Of a stretch of 64,000 nt of DNA, positions 45,250 through 57,258 are shown in pieces. Both the position numbers and the translations under genes were made by a program. The notes under the pieces were generated by a model. That model was not told the origin of the DNA. It saw only the letters and a program-made list of their open reading frames with translations, and searched no databases. Each line of letters opens with the position of its first letter. Within the stretch, counting starts at the first letter, position 1. Source of the stretch: Leucaena leucocephala (taxonomy: Eukaryota > Streptophyta > Magnoliopsida > Fabales > Fabaceae); the NCBI GenBank assembly GCA_037074615.1, contig JAYWLJ010000075.1:684501-748500 (forward strand), written 5' to 3'.

Positions 45250-45809
45250 GGGTGTGTTTGGATTAGCTTTTGAAGAATAAATTCTGAGAAGAATAGATTC
45301 TGGAGAATAGATTTTGGGTAAAATAAATTTTGGGAAGAATAGATTTTAGGAATAAAGATGTTTGGATGATTAGTAGTAGAATCACTTTTTATATTGGTAA
45401 ATTACTAAAAAGGGTATGATATGATTAAAAGTAAAAGAGATGAAAGATGATAGAGAAGAAAGAGGAGAGAGAAGAGAGTGGAGAGAGGAGAGAGGAGAGA
45501 GAAAAAGAGAGATAAGAGATGAGAGAGGAAAGAAAAAAAGAGAGATAAGAGATGAGAGAGGAGAGATAATAAAGAAAAGAGAGGAGAGAGGAGAGAGGGT
45601 GTAAGAAAAAGTAAGGGTATAATAGTAATTGGATAATCCAAAACCTAGGTTTCAAAGAAAAAGCTATTTTCAGTAGCTTATTCAAAACCTAAATTTCAAA
45701 CTGAAGTTTTATCTAAAATTAATTCTCAACAAAAATTATTGTTTGTTTGTGTAAAAAAATTTTAAAATAAAATTTTACCATAGAATCCATTCTCAGACCA
45801 AACAGGCAC
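45250..45809 (-). mobile_element. Harbinger-like MITE with purine-rich core (M3)
   Basis: The same family as M1 in opposite orientation: left end GGGTGTGTTTGGATTAGC, right end ACCAAACAGGCAC, and a GA-rich tract at about 45440-45600 that complements the CT tract of M1. It shares AAACCTAGGTTTCAAAG and GTAATTGGATAATCCA. The flanking triplets look like TTT rather than the canonical TWA, so the exact ends are less certain. Confidence 0.75.
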
Positions 45810-46619
45810 TTTGTAATTATAAGTGGGAGGAAAGCGGCGCTGAGGGCTTTTTAAGTTTTTTAATTTAATCTTAACTTTTCAATTTTACAAATGTTAAAAA
45901 AGGTTAGAAATCAGTTTTTTGAAGTTGATGAAAACGACCCTGAAAGTCAAAAGTGAAAAATAGGTGTCAAAAGTTAAAAATGAAACCACCGCCATGACGC
46001 GGCCACCAACTACATTTATTTTTTCCGGGACCCCAAAATTTTTTTAACCTTACTTTAATTAGTTCATTATTTAAAAATTCAAATGACAATTTATAAATAA
46101 AAAATAAATATAACATATATTATTTTTTTAAATTTAATTACTAAAACATATTATTCATTTAATTTTTTTAAAGAAAAATATTTTTGCCAACAAGAAAAAC
46201 TAATTTCAAAAGTAAAAAATCAAACATCAACTAATTCAAAAGCACGCGCTAATCATATTCATCTGAGTTAGTATTGATAAGTAAATTTTTTTGATTAAGT
46301 AAAAAGATGACTATTGAATTTTAGAAAATTTTAAAATTATTTTTATTTATACAAATTGTTAATTGAGGAGTAGAACACTAAAAATAAATAGTAATAATAC
46401 AAAAAAATTAGAGAGTGCTTTCGGGCCGGCGCAGCGATTGTGGAAGCATTTTGCCCGCCCAAAAACTATTTATTTTTCAAAATAAAAAAACTGGTCCTTT
46501 GTCTTTGATGATGAGTAATTAATTCAAGGCCAGAAAATGATGAGTAATTATTTAGTCTGAACTCTGAAATCGCACTCAACTATCAATTTTCAAAGAGGAA
46601 GGACAGCAGACTTTCATAG
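45810..46619. other. Intergenic, cysteine synthase upstream side
   Basis: AT-rich with no recognised gene. The promoter of the cysteine synthase gene probably lies toward the right end. Confidence 0.4.
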
Positions 46620-47449
46620 CATTTCTCGTCCCTTGCGTCTCACAAGAGTCCAGGTTTTAAGCTTCTCTTATCTAATTGTCACCCATTTCTGTAATAAGAT
46701 TCTGCTGGTGAGCTACTCAACTTCTCCAATCCCATCTCCCTGCTTTACTTTGTTCGAGCGGTCTTTCTTACCTGATTATTCTTTGGAAAAATTGCTCCGC
46801 TATATTTTCCGTTCTATCATGCCTCCAGCTTTAGAATATTCCTGATTGGCTGATATATTTCCTTTCTATGGGCTAATTATGTTTTCCATGATTCTTCTGT
46901 TTTTTTTTTTGCCATCGTTTTCCATGATTCTTCTTAATCACATATATAAATATTAGAGCAGCCTTTCGAAACGCAAGTTTCAATATTTTTTTCGGGGATT
47001 GATTCATCGATATGTAATGTTTTGCCCTTTCGATCCTTTGTGTTAACTCTACGGTTAACTTCTACTGCTCTATTTTTCGTGTTCTTTTGGATTTTTGCTA
47101 TATAATTTTCCCGCCAATTAAATCTAGATTGGTTCAAGACACTGGAACTGGGATTTTGCTACTTTTGGCTTGTAAATTGCAATTTATTTATTTGTTTTTA
47201 AGATTGTAAGTGCGATGTGTTTGTCGGTCAAGCTAATAGCTGAACTTATGGTATTTCAACTCCTCCACCTTTTACTGTATGCTGTCACGATCTCTTTTTG
47301 ACGAGTGAAAGATATTAAGGGAAGTTTCGGTATTGCTTTAAAATCAATTCAGACGATCCAAGTCCTGCTTACTTTGTTTTCTAGATCTTATATCTATTTG
47401 TTTACTGGGATCTCCTTCTCTTTTATGATTTTTCAGTATTTTGCTAAAA
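46570..47449 (+). promoter_or_regulatory. Cysteine synthase leader with probable 5' UTR intron
   Basis: A probable non-coding first exon ends with AGAGTCCAG before a GT at about 46653. The acceptor TTTTTCAG lies 13 bases before the ATG (about 47436). Leader introns of this kind are common in this gene family. The transcription start is not determined. Confidence 0.45.
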
Positions 47450-50400
47450 ATGGCGCAAGAGACGACAACCATCGCAAAAGATGTCACTGAAGTAAGTCAT
47501 AATCAGCTATATATATATATCCCCTTTTCTTTTCCCTGTCCACGTGCTGAATTATTATAGCTTTCAGTAATTGTAAACTCATTTTTGATATGTACAGTTG
47601 GTTGGAAAAACTCCTTTGGTATATCTCAACCATATCGTAGATGGTTGTGTTGCCCGAATTGCTGCAAAGCTGGAGATGATGGAACCCTGCTCCAGTGTCA
47701 AAGACAGGTATATGGGTCTCTTTAATGATCTATTTGGAAGAAAACTAGTAAAAATGCCATCTTACAAATTTTCCATTAATTCCTACTTAAAGGCTTATGT
47801 TCATGCCCATCTTAATATGCTCAAGTTGATAGTTTGTTTGGAAAATCTATTCACTTGATATCATGCAGTCTACAACTTTGAAATAGATGTTGCAGTATGG
47901 TAGGCCAAGGCTCTAATCTAATTCATGCAATAAAAGGTTTCTTGAAAGTTTCTGTTATTAGGATACATTTCTTTCCTTTGCTGCAGGATAGGATATAGCA
48001 TGATTGCAGATGCTGAGGAGAAGGGACTCATTACACCGGGTGAAGTTAGTTTTTGTTCTAGTTCTTGTCCTTATCTGGAATTCATGTTGTACATCTTGTT
48101 ATGCCATACATCATATGTTTTGAAGCTTCCTTCCTACTTTCTCACCAATGAAACTGTTCTTCTTGTATAAATATTGTTCTTGCTGACATTTATATTATAT
48201 TTCTTTTGAATTTTAAAAGTGAATGCAATTTACTGATCAACTTAAAAATAAATCTGCTGGAAGTCTCTCTCTTCAACCTCAAATTAAACCAAACAACAGG
48301 ATCCATTGCTGATTCTAGATTCATAAAATGGAATTGATTTTACTGACAAGTTTGTTACTTGTGACAATTGCATGGAAATTTTGTATATCTAGTCAATAAA
48401 GTGAAGAACATTAGTGATAACTTCACGGAATTTAATGTCGACATTTAATGTTGCCTGTGTTGTAGAGTGTCCTGATTGAGCCTACCAGCGGTAACACTGG
48501 CATAGGTTTGGCATTCATGGCTGCAGCTAAGGGTTATAAACTTATTATAACCATGCCTTCTTCAATGAGTCTAGAAAGAAGAACAATTCTACTAGCTTTT
48601 GGAGCTGAGTTAGTTCTCACAGATCCAGCCAAGGGTATGAAAGGAGCTGTTCAGAAGGCAGAAGAAATACTGGCAAAGACTCCTAATGCTTATATGCTTC
48701 AGCAGTTTGAAAATCCTGCCAACCCAAAGGTATTAACTTTGTCATGTGCATTTTTTGGGGAATGAATTGATCCAAAAAAATAATACAGTTATGCGCACGC
48801 ACACACTCTTTCTTAGATCCATTATGAGACTACTGGACCAGAGGTCTGGAAGGGCACTGGTGGGAAAGTCGATGCTCTTGTTTCTGGGATAGGGACAGGA
48901 GGGACAGTGACAGGTGCTGGGAGATATTTGAAAGAGAAGAATCCTGATGTCAAGGTGGGAATTCAATTTTCTGATTTGTGTTTTTTTGCTATATGAATAT
49001 CTAGATGTGTTTTCTTTTTGTTAGCTTTTCCTTATTACTTTTTTTTTTTTATGTTAATTAGCTATATGGTGTTGAACCAGCTGAAAGTCCAGTGCTGACT
49101 GGGGGAAAACCTGGTGAGTCCTGATTTTCTCATTATACTCTCTAATCATTTCATTCATGTAGATGCTTTGACAATTGCTTGTTGAGTCCAATAATGTGAT
49201 CTGTATGATGTGGAAAGTGGAATATGTGAATCTCTTCTTGACTAGTAAACTTGGTTTCATATAGTGCTACAAAAATCTTATTTCCTCTTGAATTTAAGCT
49301 TAATTACTTAAATATAATTCATGCTATTCAATTTAAACCTCTATTTGTACTATATAGAAGTTGTCTGCCTGGCTGAGAACTCATTGCTCTGAGACCTTAG
49401 AGCTTGGTAGGTGTTCTTTTATATGTCTCTGGGATTTCTGCTACCTTTGGGTTTCAGAGACTTTAGTTGCATCCCCCAAGCTGGGGGCACCAAAATAGCC
49501 TGTTGGTTGAACTTCTAGGTGTTCTTTTATCCATCACTGGGATTTCTGCTGTCCCCAGGTTTCAAAGACTTTTGTTGCATCCCCCCAGCCAAAAATGATC
49601 GTGTCAATCGAATGTAATTTAGTGACTATTTCTAATATGTTTGCTAATGTTCCTGGTTTCATTCTCATAACTGAATGTGTTTGGAGGTCATAATGACACT
49701 TCAATCTCTTCCTTCTCCTCTATGCCCCTCTGCATCCTCCTGACAAAGTGTAAAATAGTTGTATTTGTTGCAGCATAGTTTACCTTCTATTTTTCTACGT
49801 AAGTTATTATGGCTGCCTTGATATTTACGGCATACCTACCCACAATTGTGCATACCGTTCATTCTTCTGATTACTGTATGGCTGCTGATGTGTAAGGCCC
49901 ACATAAGATCCAAGGACTTGGTGCTGGCTTCATCCCTGGTGTTTTGGACGTTGGTTTGCTGGACGAAGTTATGCAAGTGAGACATTAAACATTTGATCCG
50001 TTTTATTAGTTTTAAATTAATTTTTATTCTATTATCTCCCCCACTCAATCCCTACTTCATGAAAAAAAATAATTAATTAAAGATTTGATTTCATTAAAAA
50101 AAAGAAAGATCTGTACTTCCTTCTTCATCCTGGGGAGTTGGGAAGAAGGTAAAATAATTTGAATTTATATGCAGGAATATTGCTAAACAGGAGCTTAGAT
50201 AAGTTGTCTTGGCTCTGGATGTGTCAGTTTGCCTCTTTAACCATTTTCCAAAAAAAAAAAGAGGAATAATGCCTTTTTCTTGTGGTTATCTTTCTCTTTA
50301 TGAGTTTCTTACCCATTTCTTAAGTGCAAATCCACGTTTCATATGCTGATCACTTAATTTTGTCTGCCTTTGTAGATATCAAGTGAAGAAGCTATTGAAA

Positions 50401-51223
50401 CTGCTAAACTTCTTGCATTAAAAGAAGGCTTATTGGTAAGTTCTTTGGAAAGATACATCTCAAATATGATTTTCAGGTGTCCTTCCATTCTGTGTGTTCT
50501 GAAGTAGATAAAGAAAAATTGATTTTTTGTAGGTGGGTATATCATCAGGCGCCGCGGCCGCCGCCGCCTTGAAGATTGCCAAGAGGCCAGAAAATGCTGG
50601 AAAACTCATTGTTGTAAGTTTGTGGTTGGCTTATATGATATCAGATGCTCCTCTGTGATTGCTGTTATAAGAAATGCTTTAGTTGCAATATCGATATGCT
50701 TATGTGGCACAGCAAGACCTCTATGATGAGCTTCTGGCATTAGCTAATTAAGATGCCATTTGCTTGTTATGATGTTATCAACCCAGTTGATGGCTTTGGT
50801 TAGAGCTTTATTGCTTGATAACTGCAAGGTGTAGATTGAGAAGTATTCATTTTCTATGCGCTTTTGATATTAATGATCTTACTGATTCTGGTTATGCAGC
50901 CTATGTTCCTGCTGTCATTGTTTTTCATTTATTGGAATAGAATTTTTCATTTACACTTTTTGAATGATAGATGTATGCAGCCACTGGATCTTTAAATAAA
51001 GTGCTATTTTTTTTAATCAGATTCTCTAGTAGCTGTTCTGTAGTTGGCATTGGAAAAAAAAATCCATCTGTTAGTTTTCCAGATTTTTTGCCATATTGCA
51101 GCTTAATTTACTGATTGAAAACCTGTCCAGGCGGTGTTCCCAAGTTTTGGAGAGCGTTATCTCTCATCTGTGCTCTTTGAGTCTGTGAAGCGGGAAGCAG
51201 AGAACATGGCTGTTGAGCGCTGA
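47450..51223 (+). CDS. OASA1: Cytosolic cysteine synthase (O-acetylserine thiol-lyase), 10 coding exons
   Basis: Exons: 47450-47491, 47598-47707, 47987-48044, 48466-48729, 48817-48954, 49062-49113, 49897-49976, 50376-50435, 50533-50613, 51131-51223; phases close and give 325 residues, the usual length of cytosolic OAS-TL. The PLP lysine is Lys49 in PCSSVKDRIGYSM. The substrate loop TSGNTG is at 77-82, the phosphate-binding GIGTGGTVTG lies in exon 5, and GISSGAAAAAALKIAKRPEN in exon 9. The enzyme condenses O-acetylserine with sulfide to make cysteine and can associate with serine acetyltransferase. No transit peptide precedes the conserved core, so a cytosolic location is inferred. Intron 6 is the longest, and the exon 7 acceptor (GTGTAAG) is atypically purine-rich. 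A broken partial copy lies 2 kb downstream. The symbol is by resemblance to the Arabidopsis cytosolic enzyme. Confidence 0.95.
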
Positions 51224-51397
51224 GCTCAAGAAAAAGGTTTTATGATTCTTGCTGCTTGGATATGAGGAGGCCTACTGTTGGTTTACAAGTTATAAATGTC
51301 GCCCTTTAATTTTTTGTTTCTTGATGCTGGGATTTGTAGGGTCAACTCTTGTTTGTCTTCGGCTGGGATGCTGTTGCGTGTAAATTTGCTACTGTTC

Positions 51398-51403
51398 AAT
51401 AAA
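51398..51403 (+). terminator. Candidate poly(A) signal, cysteine synthase
   Basis: AATAAA occurs 175 bases after the stop codon. Only a candidate, given loose plant signals. Confidence 0.4.
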
Positions 51404-51544
51404 TACCAACAGCATGTAGCTATGATAATCAAACTCGCGCATATGGCTATATTTTATCATTGTTATGTTTCCAAGAAACTAGTTTTCTTTGCCTATCACG
51501 TCCTAGTTTATTTAAGGGCCGCAAGCTCCTTGGTCAATTATTAA

Positions 51545-51930
51545 GTTAGGATAGAATTAAGTTAGGATAGAAGAGTTTTTGATAAAAATAAAAATAAAAA
51601 TAAAAATATTTTAAAAATTTGTTTAATAAGATAAAAATAAGTATGAAATTAATATATATATTTTTTATAATTTTAGATAAAATAGTCTAAAATATTTTTT
51701 TTATAATTTAAGAAGGGTTAAAATTATTTAACAATTTTATAATTAGGATAAAATTATTAAAAATTTTATTTTTATTTTTATTATTTAAATTCTTAATTTT
51801 TATAATATAATTAAAATGACTTAAAATATTTAAAATAGAAATAATTTTAATATATATTAAAATGACTTAAAATATTTAAAATAGAAATAATTTTAATATA
51901 TATTAAAATGACTTACCTACTATACATGCC
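51545..51930. repeat. AT-rich repeat, copy 2, with internal duplication
   Basis: Related to 44755-45130 (shared ATAAGTATGAAATTAATATA). It has an AAAATA microsatellite at about 51582-51608 and a 45-bp unit (AAAATGACTTAAAATATTTA and on) duplicated in tandem at about 51818-51907. The copy ends are approximate. Confidence 0.5.
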
Positions 51931-51954
51931 ATAATTGCAAGGGGTTTAAGAATT

Positions 51955-52140
51955 TTTTTTGTTGTCCACCCAGTTTACCGGAGTTTTGTCCCGATTATAT
52001 CCGGATCTGACCCGTGTCACGTACCTGGCTATGGTGGGTGAGGCTCTCAACAGGAATTTTCTGTGTACGCTAAGGCTCGAACTCGAGATCTCGCTTAAAC
52101 GATACCGAGCCGCATACCACTCGGACTAACCCCTATTAGT
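51955..52140 (-). mobile_element. SINE, family A copy 8, with target-site duplication
   Basis: A reverse copy of about 186 bp with a T-run at its left end and GCTCGAACTCGAGATCTCGC in the head region. It is flanked by a 12-bp repeat GGTTTAAGAATT at 51943-51954 and 52141-52152. Confidence 0.92.
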
Positions 52141-52152
52141 GGTTTAAGAATT

Positions 52153-53229
52153 GATTCTAGGTCATCTTTAGATTTGGAAGCTTTCAATAGTAATGGGGTG
52201 GCCTTGTTGCCGATTGATGGTCCATGACAAATTGATGCCTAAGCACAAATTTTTAATTTAAAAAGACCCCAAAGCAGCGTGATTGAAATTATTGGGTTGG
52301 ATACATTTAGCTTAGAATTATTTAAACTTTTTTGTGAAAAATATTAAAAGTGTTTGATCAACAGAAACAGATTAACATTGAATGAATTATAAAGGGGAAA
52401 TGATTATGGTCTTTTTAAGAGGGAAAAAGTCGCAGAAACATATCAACACAGCCATGGTCTCACATATCATTCATTTTTGTCCATGCTTAGGGATGTTTGG
52501 ATTAATTAATTCTAACTTACTTTAGTTTTGTTTCATACATTACAAAGCTAATCCAGTCATTTTTGTCCATGAACTCCCTTGTATTTAATAGGGATGAGCA
52601 AAGCTAAATCGAAACTGAATTAAATTTGGTTTATTAAGTTTTATAATTCACGTTTTCGTGAGTTTCGGAGTTCGAAACGTCCCTTTTGTCGTTTTCTATG
52701 TAATGGTCGCCATTGTGAAAGCCCCCTTCCGCCGTCCTTTCTCTGCTAGTCTCTCCCTATTTTCTCTTCTTCGATTTTGCCGCTGCTTCTTCCATTCTCA
52801 TTGCGACACTCCCATTGGATAAGTTCAGCTGACGTGACCATCGGCCATTGGGCAAGAGCAATTCTGACATCGCTGTCGATGTAATCTAACCAATGGCCGA
52901 AAAGAAAAAAAGAAAAGAAAAGAAATCCAGATCAATTCTCCCGTGACGCTCGGTACCTCTCGTCACTCGCTCCCGGCCGGTCTCCTAGTGGACAGAATGT
53001 CTTTAGTTAGTTACCATAACTTTTGGGTTTTCATCTTTTTCTTTTGAGTTCGAAAGTTTCAATATTTCTTGTTTTTGAGCTGCTTGCTAGTTCTAACGGT
53101 TCTGTCTTCGTTTATAACGTCCACGAGGATTCAAACAACGGAACTTTTGTTTTCTGATAGTTGAGAACAATTTAACCTTCTTACAAAAGTAATCAAGCTT
53201 TCTGCTCAAATATTTTCTTATCTCTTCAC
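52153..53229. other. Intergenic region before the cysteine synthase relic
   Basis: No gene is recognised. Bases 52660-53060 are GC-richer and may hold the decayed promoter and leader of the duplicated cysteine synthase. Confidence 0.4.
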
Positions 53230-53264
53230 TTTGTCTCACTGTGCAGGCATTTCTGGGTAGGAGA

Positions 53265-54342
53265 CACGGAGCCACAAAGTGTGCAATCAAGAAAGATGTC
53301 ACGGAAGTAATATTTCTTCATTATTGTCCTGATATATAGGTTTGCTCTTGTCCTGTCTTTCACTTATATTATTTACTTTTCTCCTTTTGCAGTTTTTGTT
53401 TTGTCACCACCCGGTTCATCGAAATTTTGTCTCGACTACATTCGGATTCGACCCGTGTCGCGCATCTGGCTATAGTGGGTGAGTCTCCTAACAGGAATTT
53501 TCTACATACGCCAAGGGTTGAACTTGAGATCTCACTTAAGCGATACCGAGCCGCTTACTACTCAGACCAACCCGTGTTGGTTCTCCTTTTGCAGTTGATA
53601 GGTAACACCCCAACGGTTTATTTGCATAACATCGAGGATGGGTGCGTGGCTTCGTATTGCTGCTAGAGTAGTCCATGGAGCCCTACTCCAGTATTAATTA
53701 AAGATAGATACAGTACAGATGTCCTTTCTTTGACTATACAACGTGGCGTTAAAACCTAACTCTGGTTAGTCAGTCTGTTAGACCGGTCAATCAATCTCCT
53801 GGCGGGTCCTGTAAAAAATTCATCTAGAGGATGTTTACTGACTGCTTTGTCACTTCCGTGTGTCAAAGGCCAGCATCTAATCCAACGAACTGCCGAATTC
53901 ATGCCGAATGTAGTGGAATTTGATCTGCTTATGAAGTTGTTCAGGTAGCTTTCAAAAATTAGTATATGAAATTCAATTGATCTGATCCATTGAATGTGCG
54001 TTGTGTATTAATTGACGGTCACATACGTGAAGCCCATGCTATGTATTACGTACGTACGTGAGTGCATGCATATATGTATGTTTTATACGAGTGTATGTTG
54101 TCTCCAAGCATGTCAATATTACATAAAATTGTACGTAGCTAACGTGTGGTTTCATATATATATCACGTGGAGTTTAAAAAGTGAGTTGGCTAATCATGGC
54201 TCATTAAAAATGCGGCTCTTTGGAGTTTAGAGTTTTTATATTGTATATAAATATGTATCGATCGTGGTTCTTTAAATTGCAGGTATCAAGTGAGGAAGCC
54301 ATAGAAACTGCTGAGAAGCTTGCTTTTAAAGAAGGTTTACTG
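53265..54342 (+). pseudogene. Partial cysteine synthase pseudogene
   Basis: Three exon relics match the gene at 47450. Exon 1 equivalent: 53265-53306, ending AIKKDVTE, with CAC where the ATG should be. Exon 2 equivalent: from 53595, LIGNTPTVYL and IEDGCVA, then a one-base insertion near 53651 that brings TAG at 53664-53666; the original frame (RIAAR) is visible in the next frame. Exon 8 equivalent: 54283-54342, SSEEAIETAEKLAFKEGLL, exactly 60 bases as in the intact gene, with both splice sites. Exons 3-7 and 9-10 are missing. A SINE sits at the intron 1 acceptor. The lost start, frameshift and missing core (including the PLP lysine region) make it non-functional. It probably arose by tandem duplication followed by deletion. 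Confidence 0.92.
53395..53580 (-). mobile_element. SINE, family A copy 9, inserted at a splice acceptor
   Basis: A reverse copy of about 186 bp. Its perfect 16-bp target duplication TTCTCCTTTTGCAGTT (53379-53394 and 53581-53596) spans the polypyrimidine tract, the AG and the first two exonic bases of the pseudogene's exon 2, so both sides of the SINE carry an acceptor. Confidence 0.95.
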
Positions 54343-54766
54343 GTATATATGATACCAAATTAAACTGCTAATTATAATATATTGGTTTCCTTTTTATGGA
54401 AATTATGCAGAATGTTTTGTGTTCCAATATCGCTTATGCCTATTTGAGTATAAACGATATTTCAGTATATAGGCCTGTCTCGTTGCGGGGGTCCATTATT
54501 TATTTATTTATTTTCTGATATGAAGCTGCAATAAAGTTAGGTTATCTTTTAGGGTAAGCAATGAAGTTAGGGTATCATTGCTAACTTCACTATTGTCTGT
54601 TAGAAGGTTCGTTAGTTGCTAGACTTTGCAGGATCAGCGAATTCCAAATAGTTCCTGGAGATTGATTTTCAGTTTGCCACGTAACTAAAGCACAAGAAGA
54701 AACCCAAATAATAAGGAACACACACGTTTATATATATGTGTGTACATTTAGAAAAGAGGAGTTTAA
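54343..54766. other. Intergenic between pseudogene and LEA gene
   Basis: Bases just below 54767 are the probable 3' flank of the minus-strand LEA gene. No other feature is recognised. Confidence 0.45.
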
Positions 54767-56185
54767 CTAATTATGAATTTGGTTAAGCCTGGCTGCAGCG
54801 GTGACGGACACAGACACGCCGGCGGGATGAATGACAAGGTTAGGGTTATTTCTCATCTCTGCACCGGTTACCCCTTCCGCATCTTTCCTCGTCGCCACTT
54901 TGTCTGACGGTAGCTTTGAAGTCGCATCCTGCAATCAATCAATTTATCAAATTAAACGTAATGAATTTGCCCGTGCACGCAAGGACAGAATCATTGAAAA
55001 GGAAGAAATAATCATTTACTGTGAGAATATCAGCGAGTGTGGTCTTTTCGGCGTTGTTTGTTAGGCGGGCATTGAGGGTAGCCGCAGACTGAGCGGCAGC
55101 GGCAACACCGCCGGGCACAATGTTGGTACGGCCTGTGGCCCTCACTTCGGCTGCCTGAATTGCGGCGGCGTCACTCCACTCCACAGGCTTGTTGCCGGCG
55201 GTGACAGCAGAAGCTTCCAGTGCTTCTCCGATGGTAATTCCCCCGCAGCCTCCAAGCCCAACTCGAGCTTCTTGTTGCGTCTCAGAAGGTGGCGTCACCG
55301 GCTGCATCGTTACCTTTTTATTGTAGTGCTCTACTACCTGTTCCTTTTCGCCACGTCAAATATCCAGATAGTCAAAATTACTACCCCTGTTTTATACTAA
55401 TAATTATAACGTCCACAAATTTCCAATTTAACGTATATAAATTTTGTGTCTATTTTAAAAATTGATGGTAATTTTTAAAACTTTCACTTGTATTCATATA
55501 ATCTTTTTATTAAATAATTTTTCTTGCATGCAATGATGCACTAGAGATATAATTTAAATTTTTTCTTGAACAACTATAATCTTTTTGACATTGGAAATGA
55601 TTTCACTGAACCGAAATTCTCTGTTTTGATGTTTGTTTTGCGCAAATATATGATTATATATATGCGTTGGTAAATTTGCTCGTATTGATTTTCATCAAAC
55701 AGTTAGAAAAGGGTAAGTACCTCAACCAATTTATGGATTTTCCCTGCGTTTCCTTCTAGTTTTTGGACAACCTGATGAAGGAAGTGATACTCGGTAATTA
55801 AGAAAAAGGCAAATGCATTTGAAAGAAGACGGAAGAAATTGAGAGTGCCAAAGAGGGACGAAACCTGTCCGCCGAAAGACTCCACGATGACGCGCTTCCC
55901 TTCAAGATCAGTCTCGGTTACACTAACGCCATGATCGGCGACAGAAGTGGTGATATCTTTGTGTCCGACATGGCCCGCCCTCTCGTTCTTCATGGCTGCC
56001 GACTGCATGACGGCGGCGGCGCCACCCCTGAGAGTCTTACCCAACATGGCATTCTCCGCCGACTGCATCATGGCCGCATCTTTTGGCGTCACCGGCATGG
56101 CTGCCAGCTCCCCTTGTACGTCAAACAAATCCCCATACTTGATGGGTGCCAGCTGCAGTGGCCTCCGCGGTTGCTCTTGACTCAT
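54767..56185 (-). CDS. LEA protein, D-34 / seed maturation protein (SMP) family, 4 exons
   Basis: Minus-strand exons: 56185-55865, 55771-55721, 55301-55020, 54928-54767; GT-AG, phases close, 271 residues (family usually about 260). It begins MSQEQPRRPLQLAPIKYGD, the classic D-34 N-terminus. Three SMP repeats are visible: PKDAAMMQSAENAMLG with GGAAAVMQSAAMKNERAG (about residues 35-70); ITIGEALEASAVTAGNKPVE with GGVAAAAQSAATLNAR (about 143-203); and TRKDAEGVTGAEMRNNP to the end (about 231-271). These hydrophilic, Ala-rich, Cys-poor proteins accumulate in drying seeds, often under ABA control, and are thought to protect cell contents; the cell compartment is not shown by the sequence. No signal peptide is seen. 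Exon 2 is short (17 codons) and less conserved, so its ends are the least certain. Confidence 0.92.
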
Positions 56186-56365
56186 GTCTCGATATTAATT
56201 GATCGTATCAACTAATTGGATGTTCCTCTCCTTCTTTACCTTTTGTTTTTAAGAAGAGTGCAGCTATAAAGATATGATAATTACTATACATATGCAGCGG
56301 TAGAAAATTGATAGAGATAAACACGGTGGAATGTAAGAACTCAGAAATAATTGACCTCCAATATA

Positions 56366-56616
56366 ACGTGTTTTATCGCTCAGCCGTTGTTTTCTTTTCA
56401 TGTCTAGAGCGAGGGAACAAGGACCAGTCACTGATCCTTTTTTAAAAATAACTATAGACATGTCAAGTTTTTAATTAAGCACACCAATGGCCATGTGTTT
56501 ATAGATTAGATAAGGAAAAATAAATGAATAAAAGATTCCATGAAGGCATTACGCCAGACTACAAACATCCTAGCTTTTCTGCGGCGTAGATATATATTGC
56601 GCATCTATATACGTGT
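56366..56616 (-). promoter_or_regulatory. Two ABRE-like motifs upstream of the LEA gene
   Basis: ACGTGT occurs at 56366-56371 and again at 56611-56616, about 180 and 425 bases before the LEA start codon. ACGT-core elements fit ABA-responsive seed expression, but the motifs are short and may be chance. Confidence 0.3.
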
Positions 56617-57258
56617 TTGCTTGTCTCGGAAAGAAAAAGAAAAAGAAAAAGTAATTAACGTTTTAGTTTCAAACATAGTTTTAAATATGAGATTCTTAAT
56701 TTGATCAATCGATATTTATAGATATAGACGAATTGTTGTATATTTCTTTATGATCTATATAAATCTCACATATATTCTCATGTAAGTAGTATGGGCTTTA
56801 TTTTTTTTTACATTTTTTTATTTCTGCCTATTCGAACTTGCCATTTGTGGTTTAGTTAGCCAGCAATATTAAAATAATTAACCATAAGTTAGAAATATTT
56901 TACTTTAAACTAAAGTATTAACCTGATCATAATTAAAATAATACAATTCCCATGAACAATATAAAATAAAATGAACTCTGGGTCGGAAGATGGCCGAGAT
57001 TCCCTGCAAATGTACAGAACGTGATTCTTAAACTAGCAATATAATCGAAGATATGGCAATTTCTCATGTCTCTTGATCTTAGACTCTGCACTCTTGATTG
57101 GTGCCGGTTTAGCTGCTAAATCCCTCATCCATCTCAAAGACACCCTCATTCCTACAACCACCATTAATCTTCCTTATACCAACTCTCTCATTGCTAAATT
57201 CACCTACATTCCTCCTACGCTTCTCCTTCTCTCTTTCTGCTACGACGACCACCAGAAC
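56617..57258. other. Intergenic, nothing recognised
   Basis: AT-rich flank of the LEA gene, then a patch at about 57073-57250 whose open frame (LDSALLIGAGLAAKSL and on) I do not recognise. Confidence 0.4.

Noticed and set aside
54831..56215. Plus-strand genes opposite the LEA gene
   Set aside because: They are complements of the Ala-rich LEA exons; splice sites and SMP motifs support the minus strand only.
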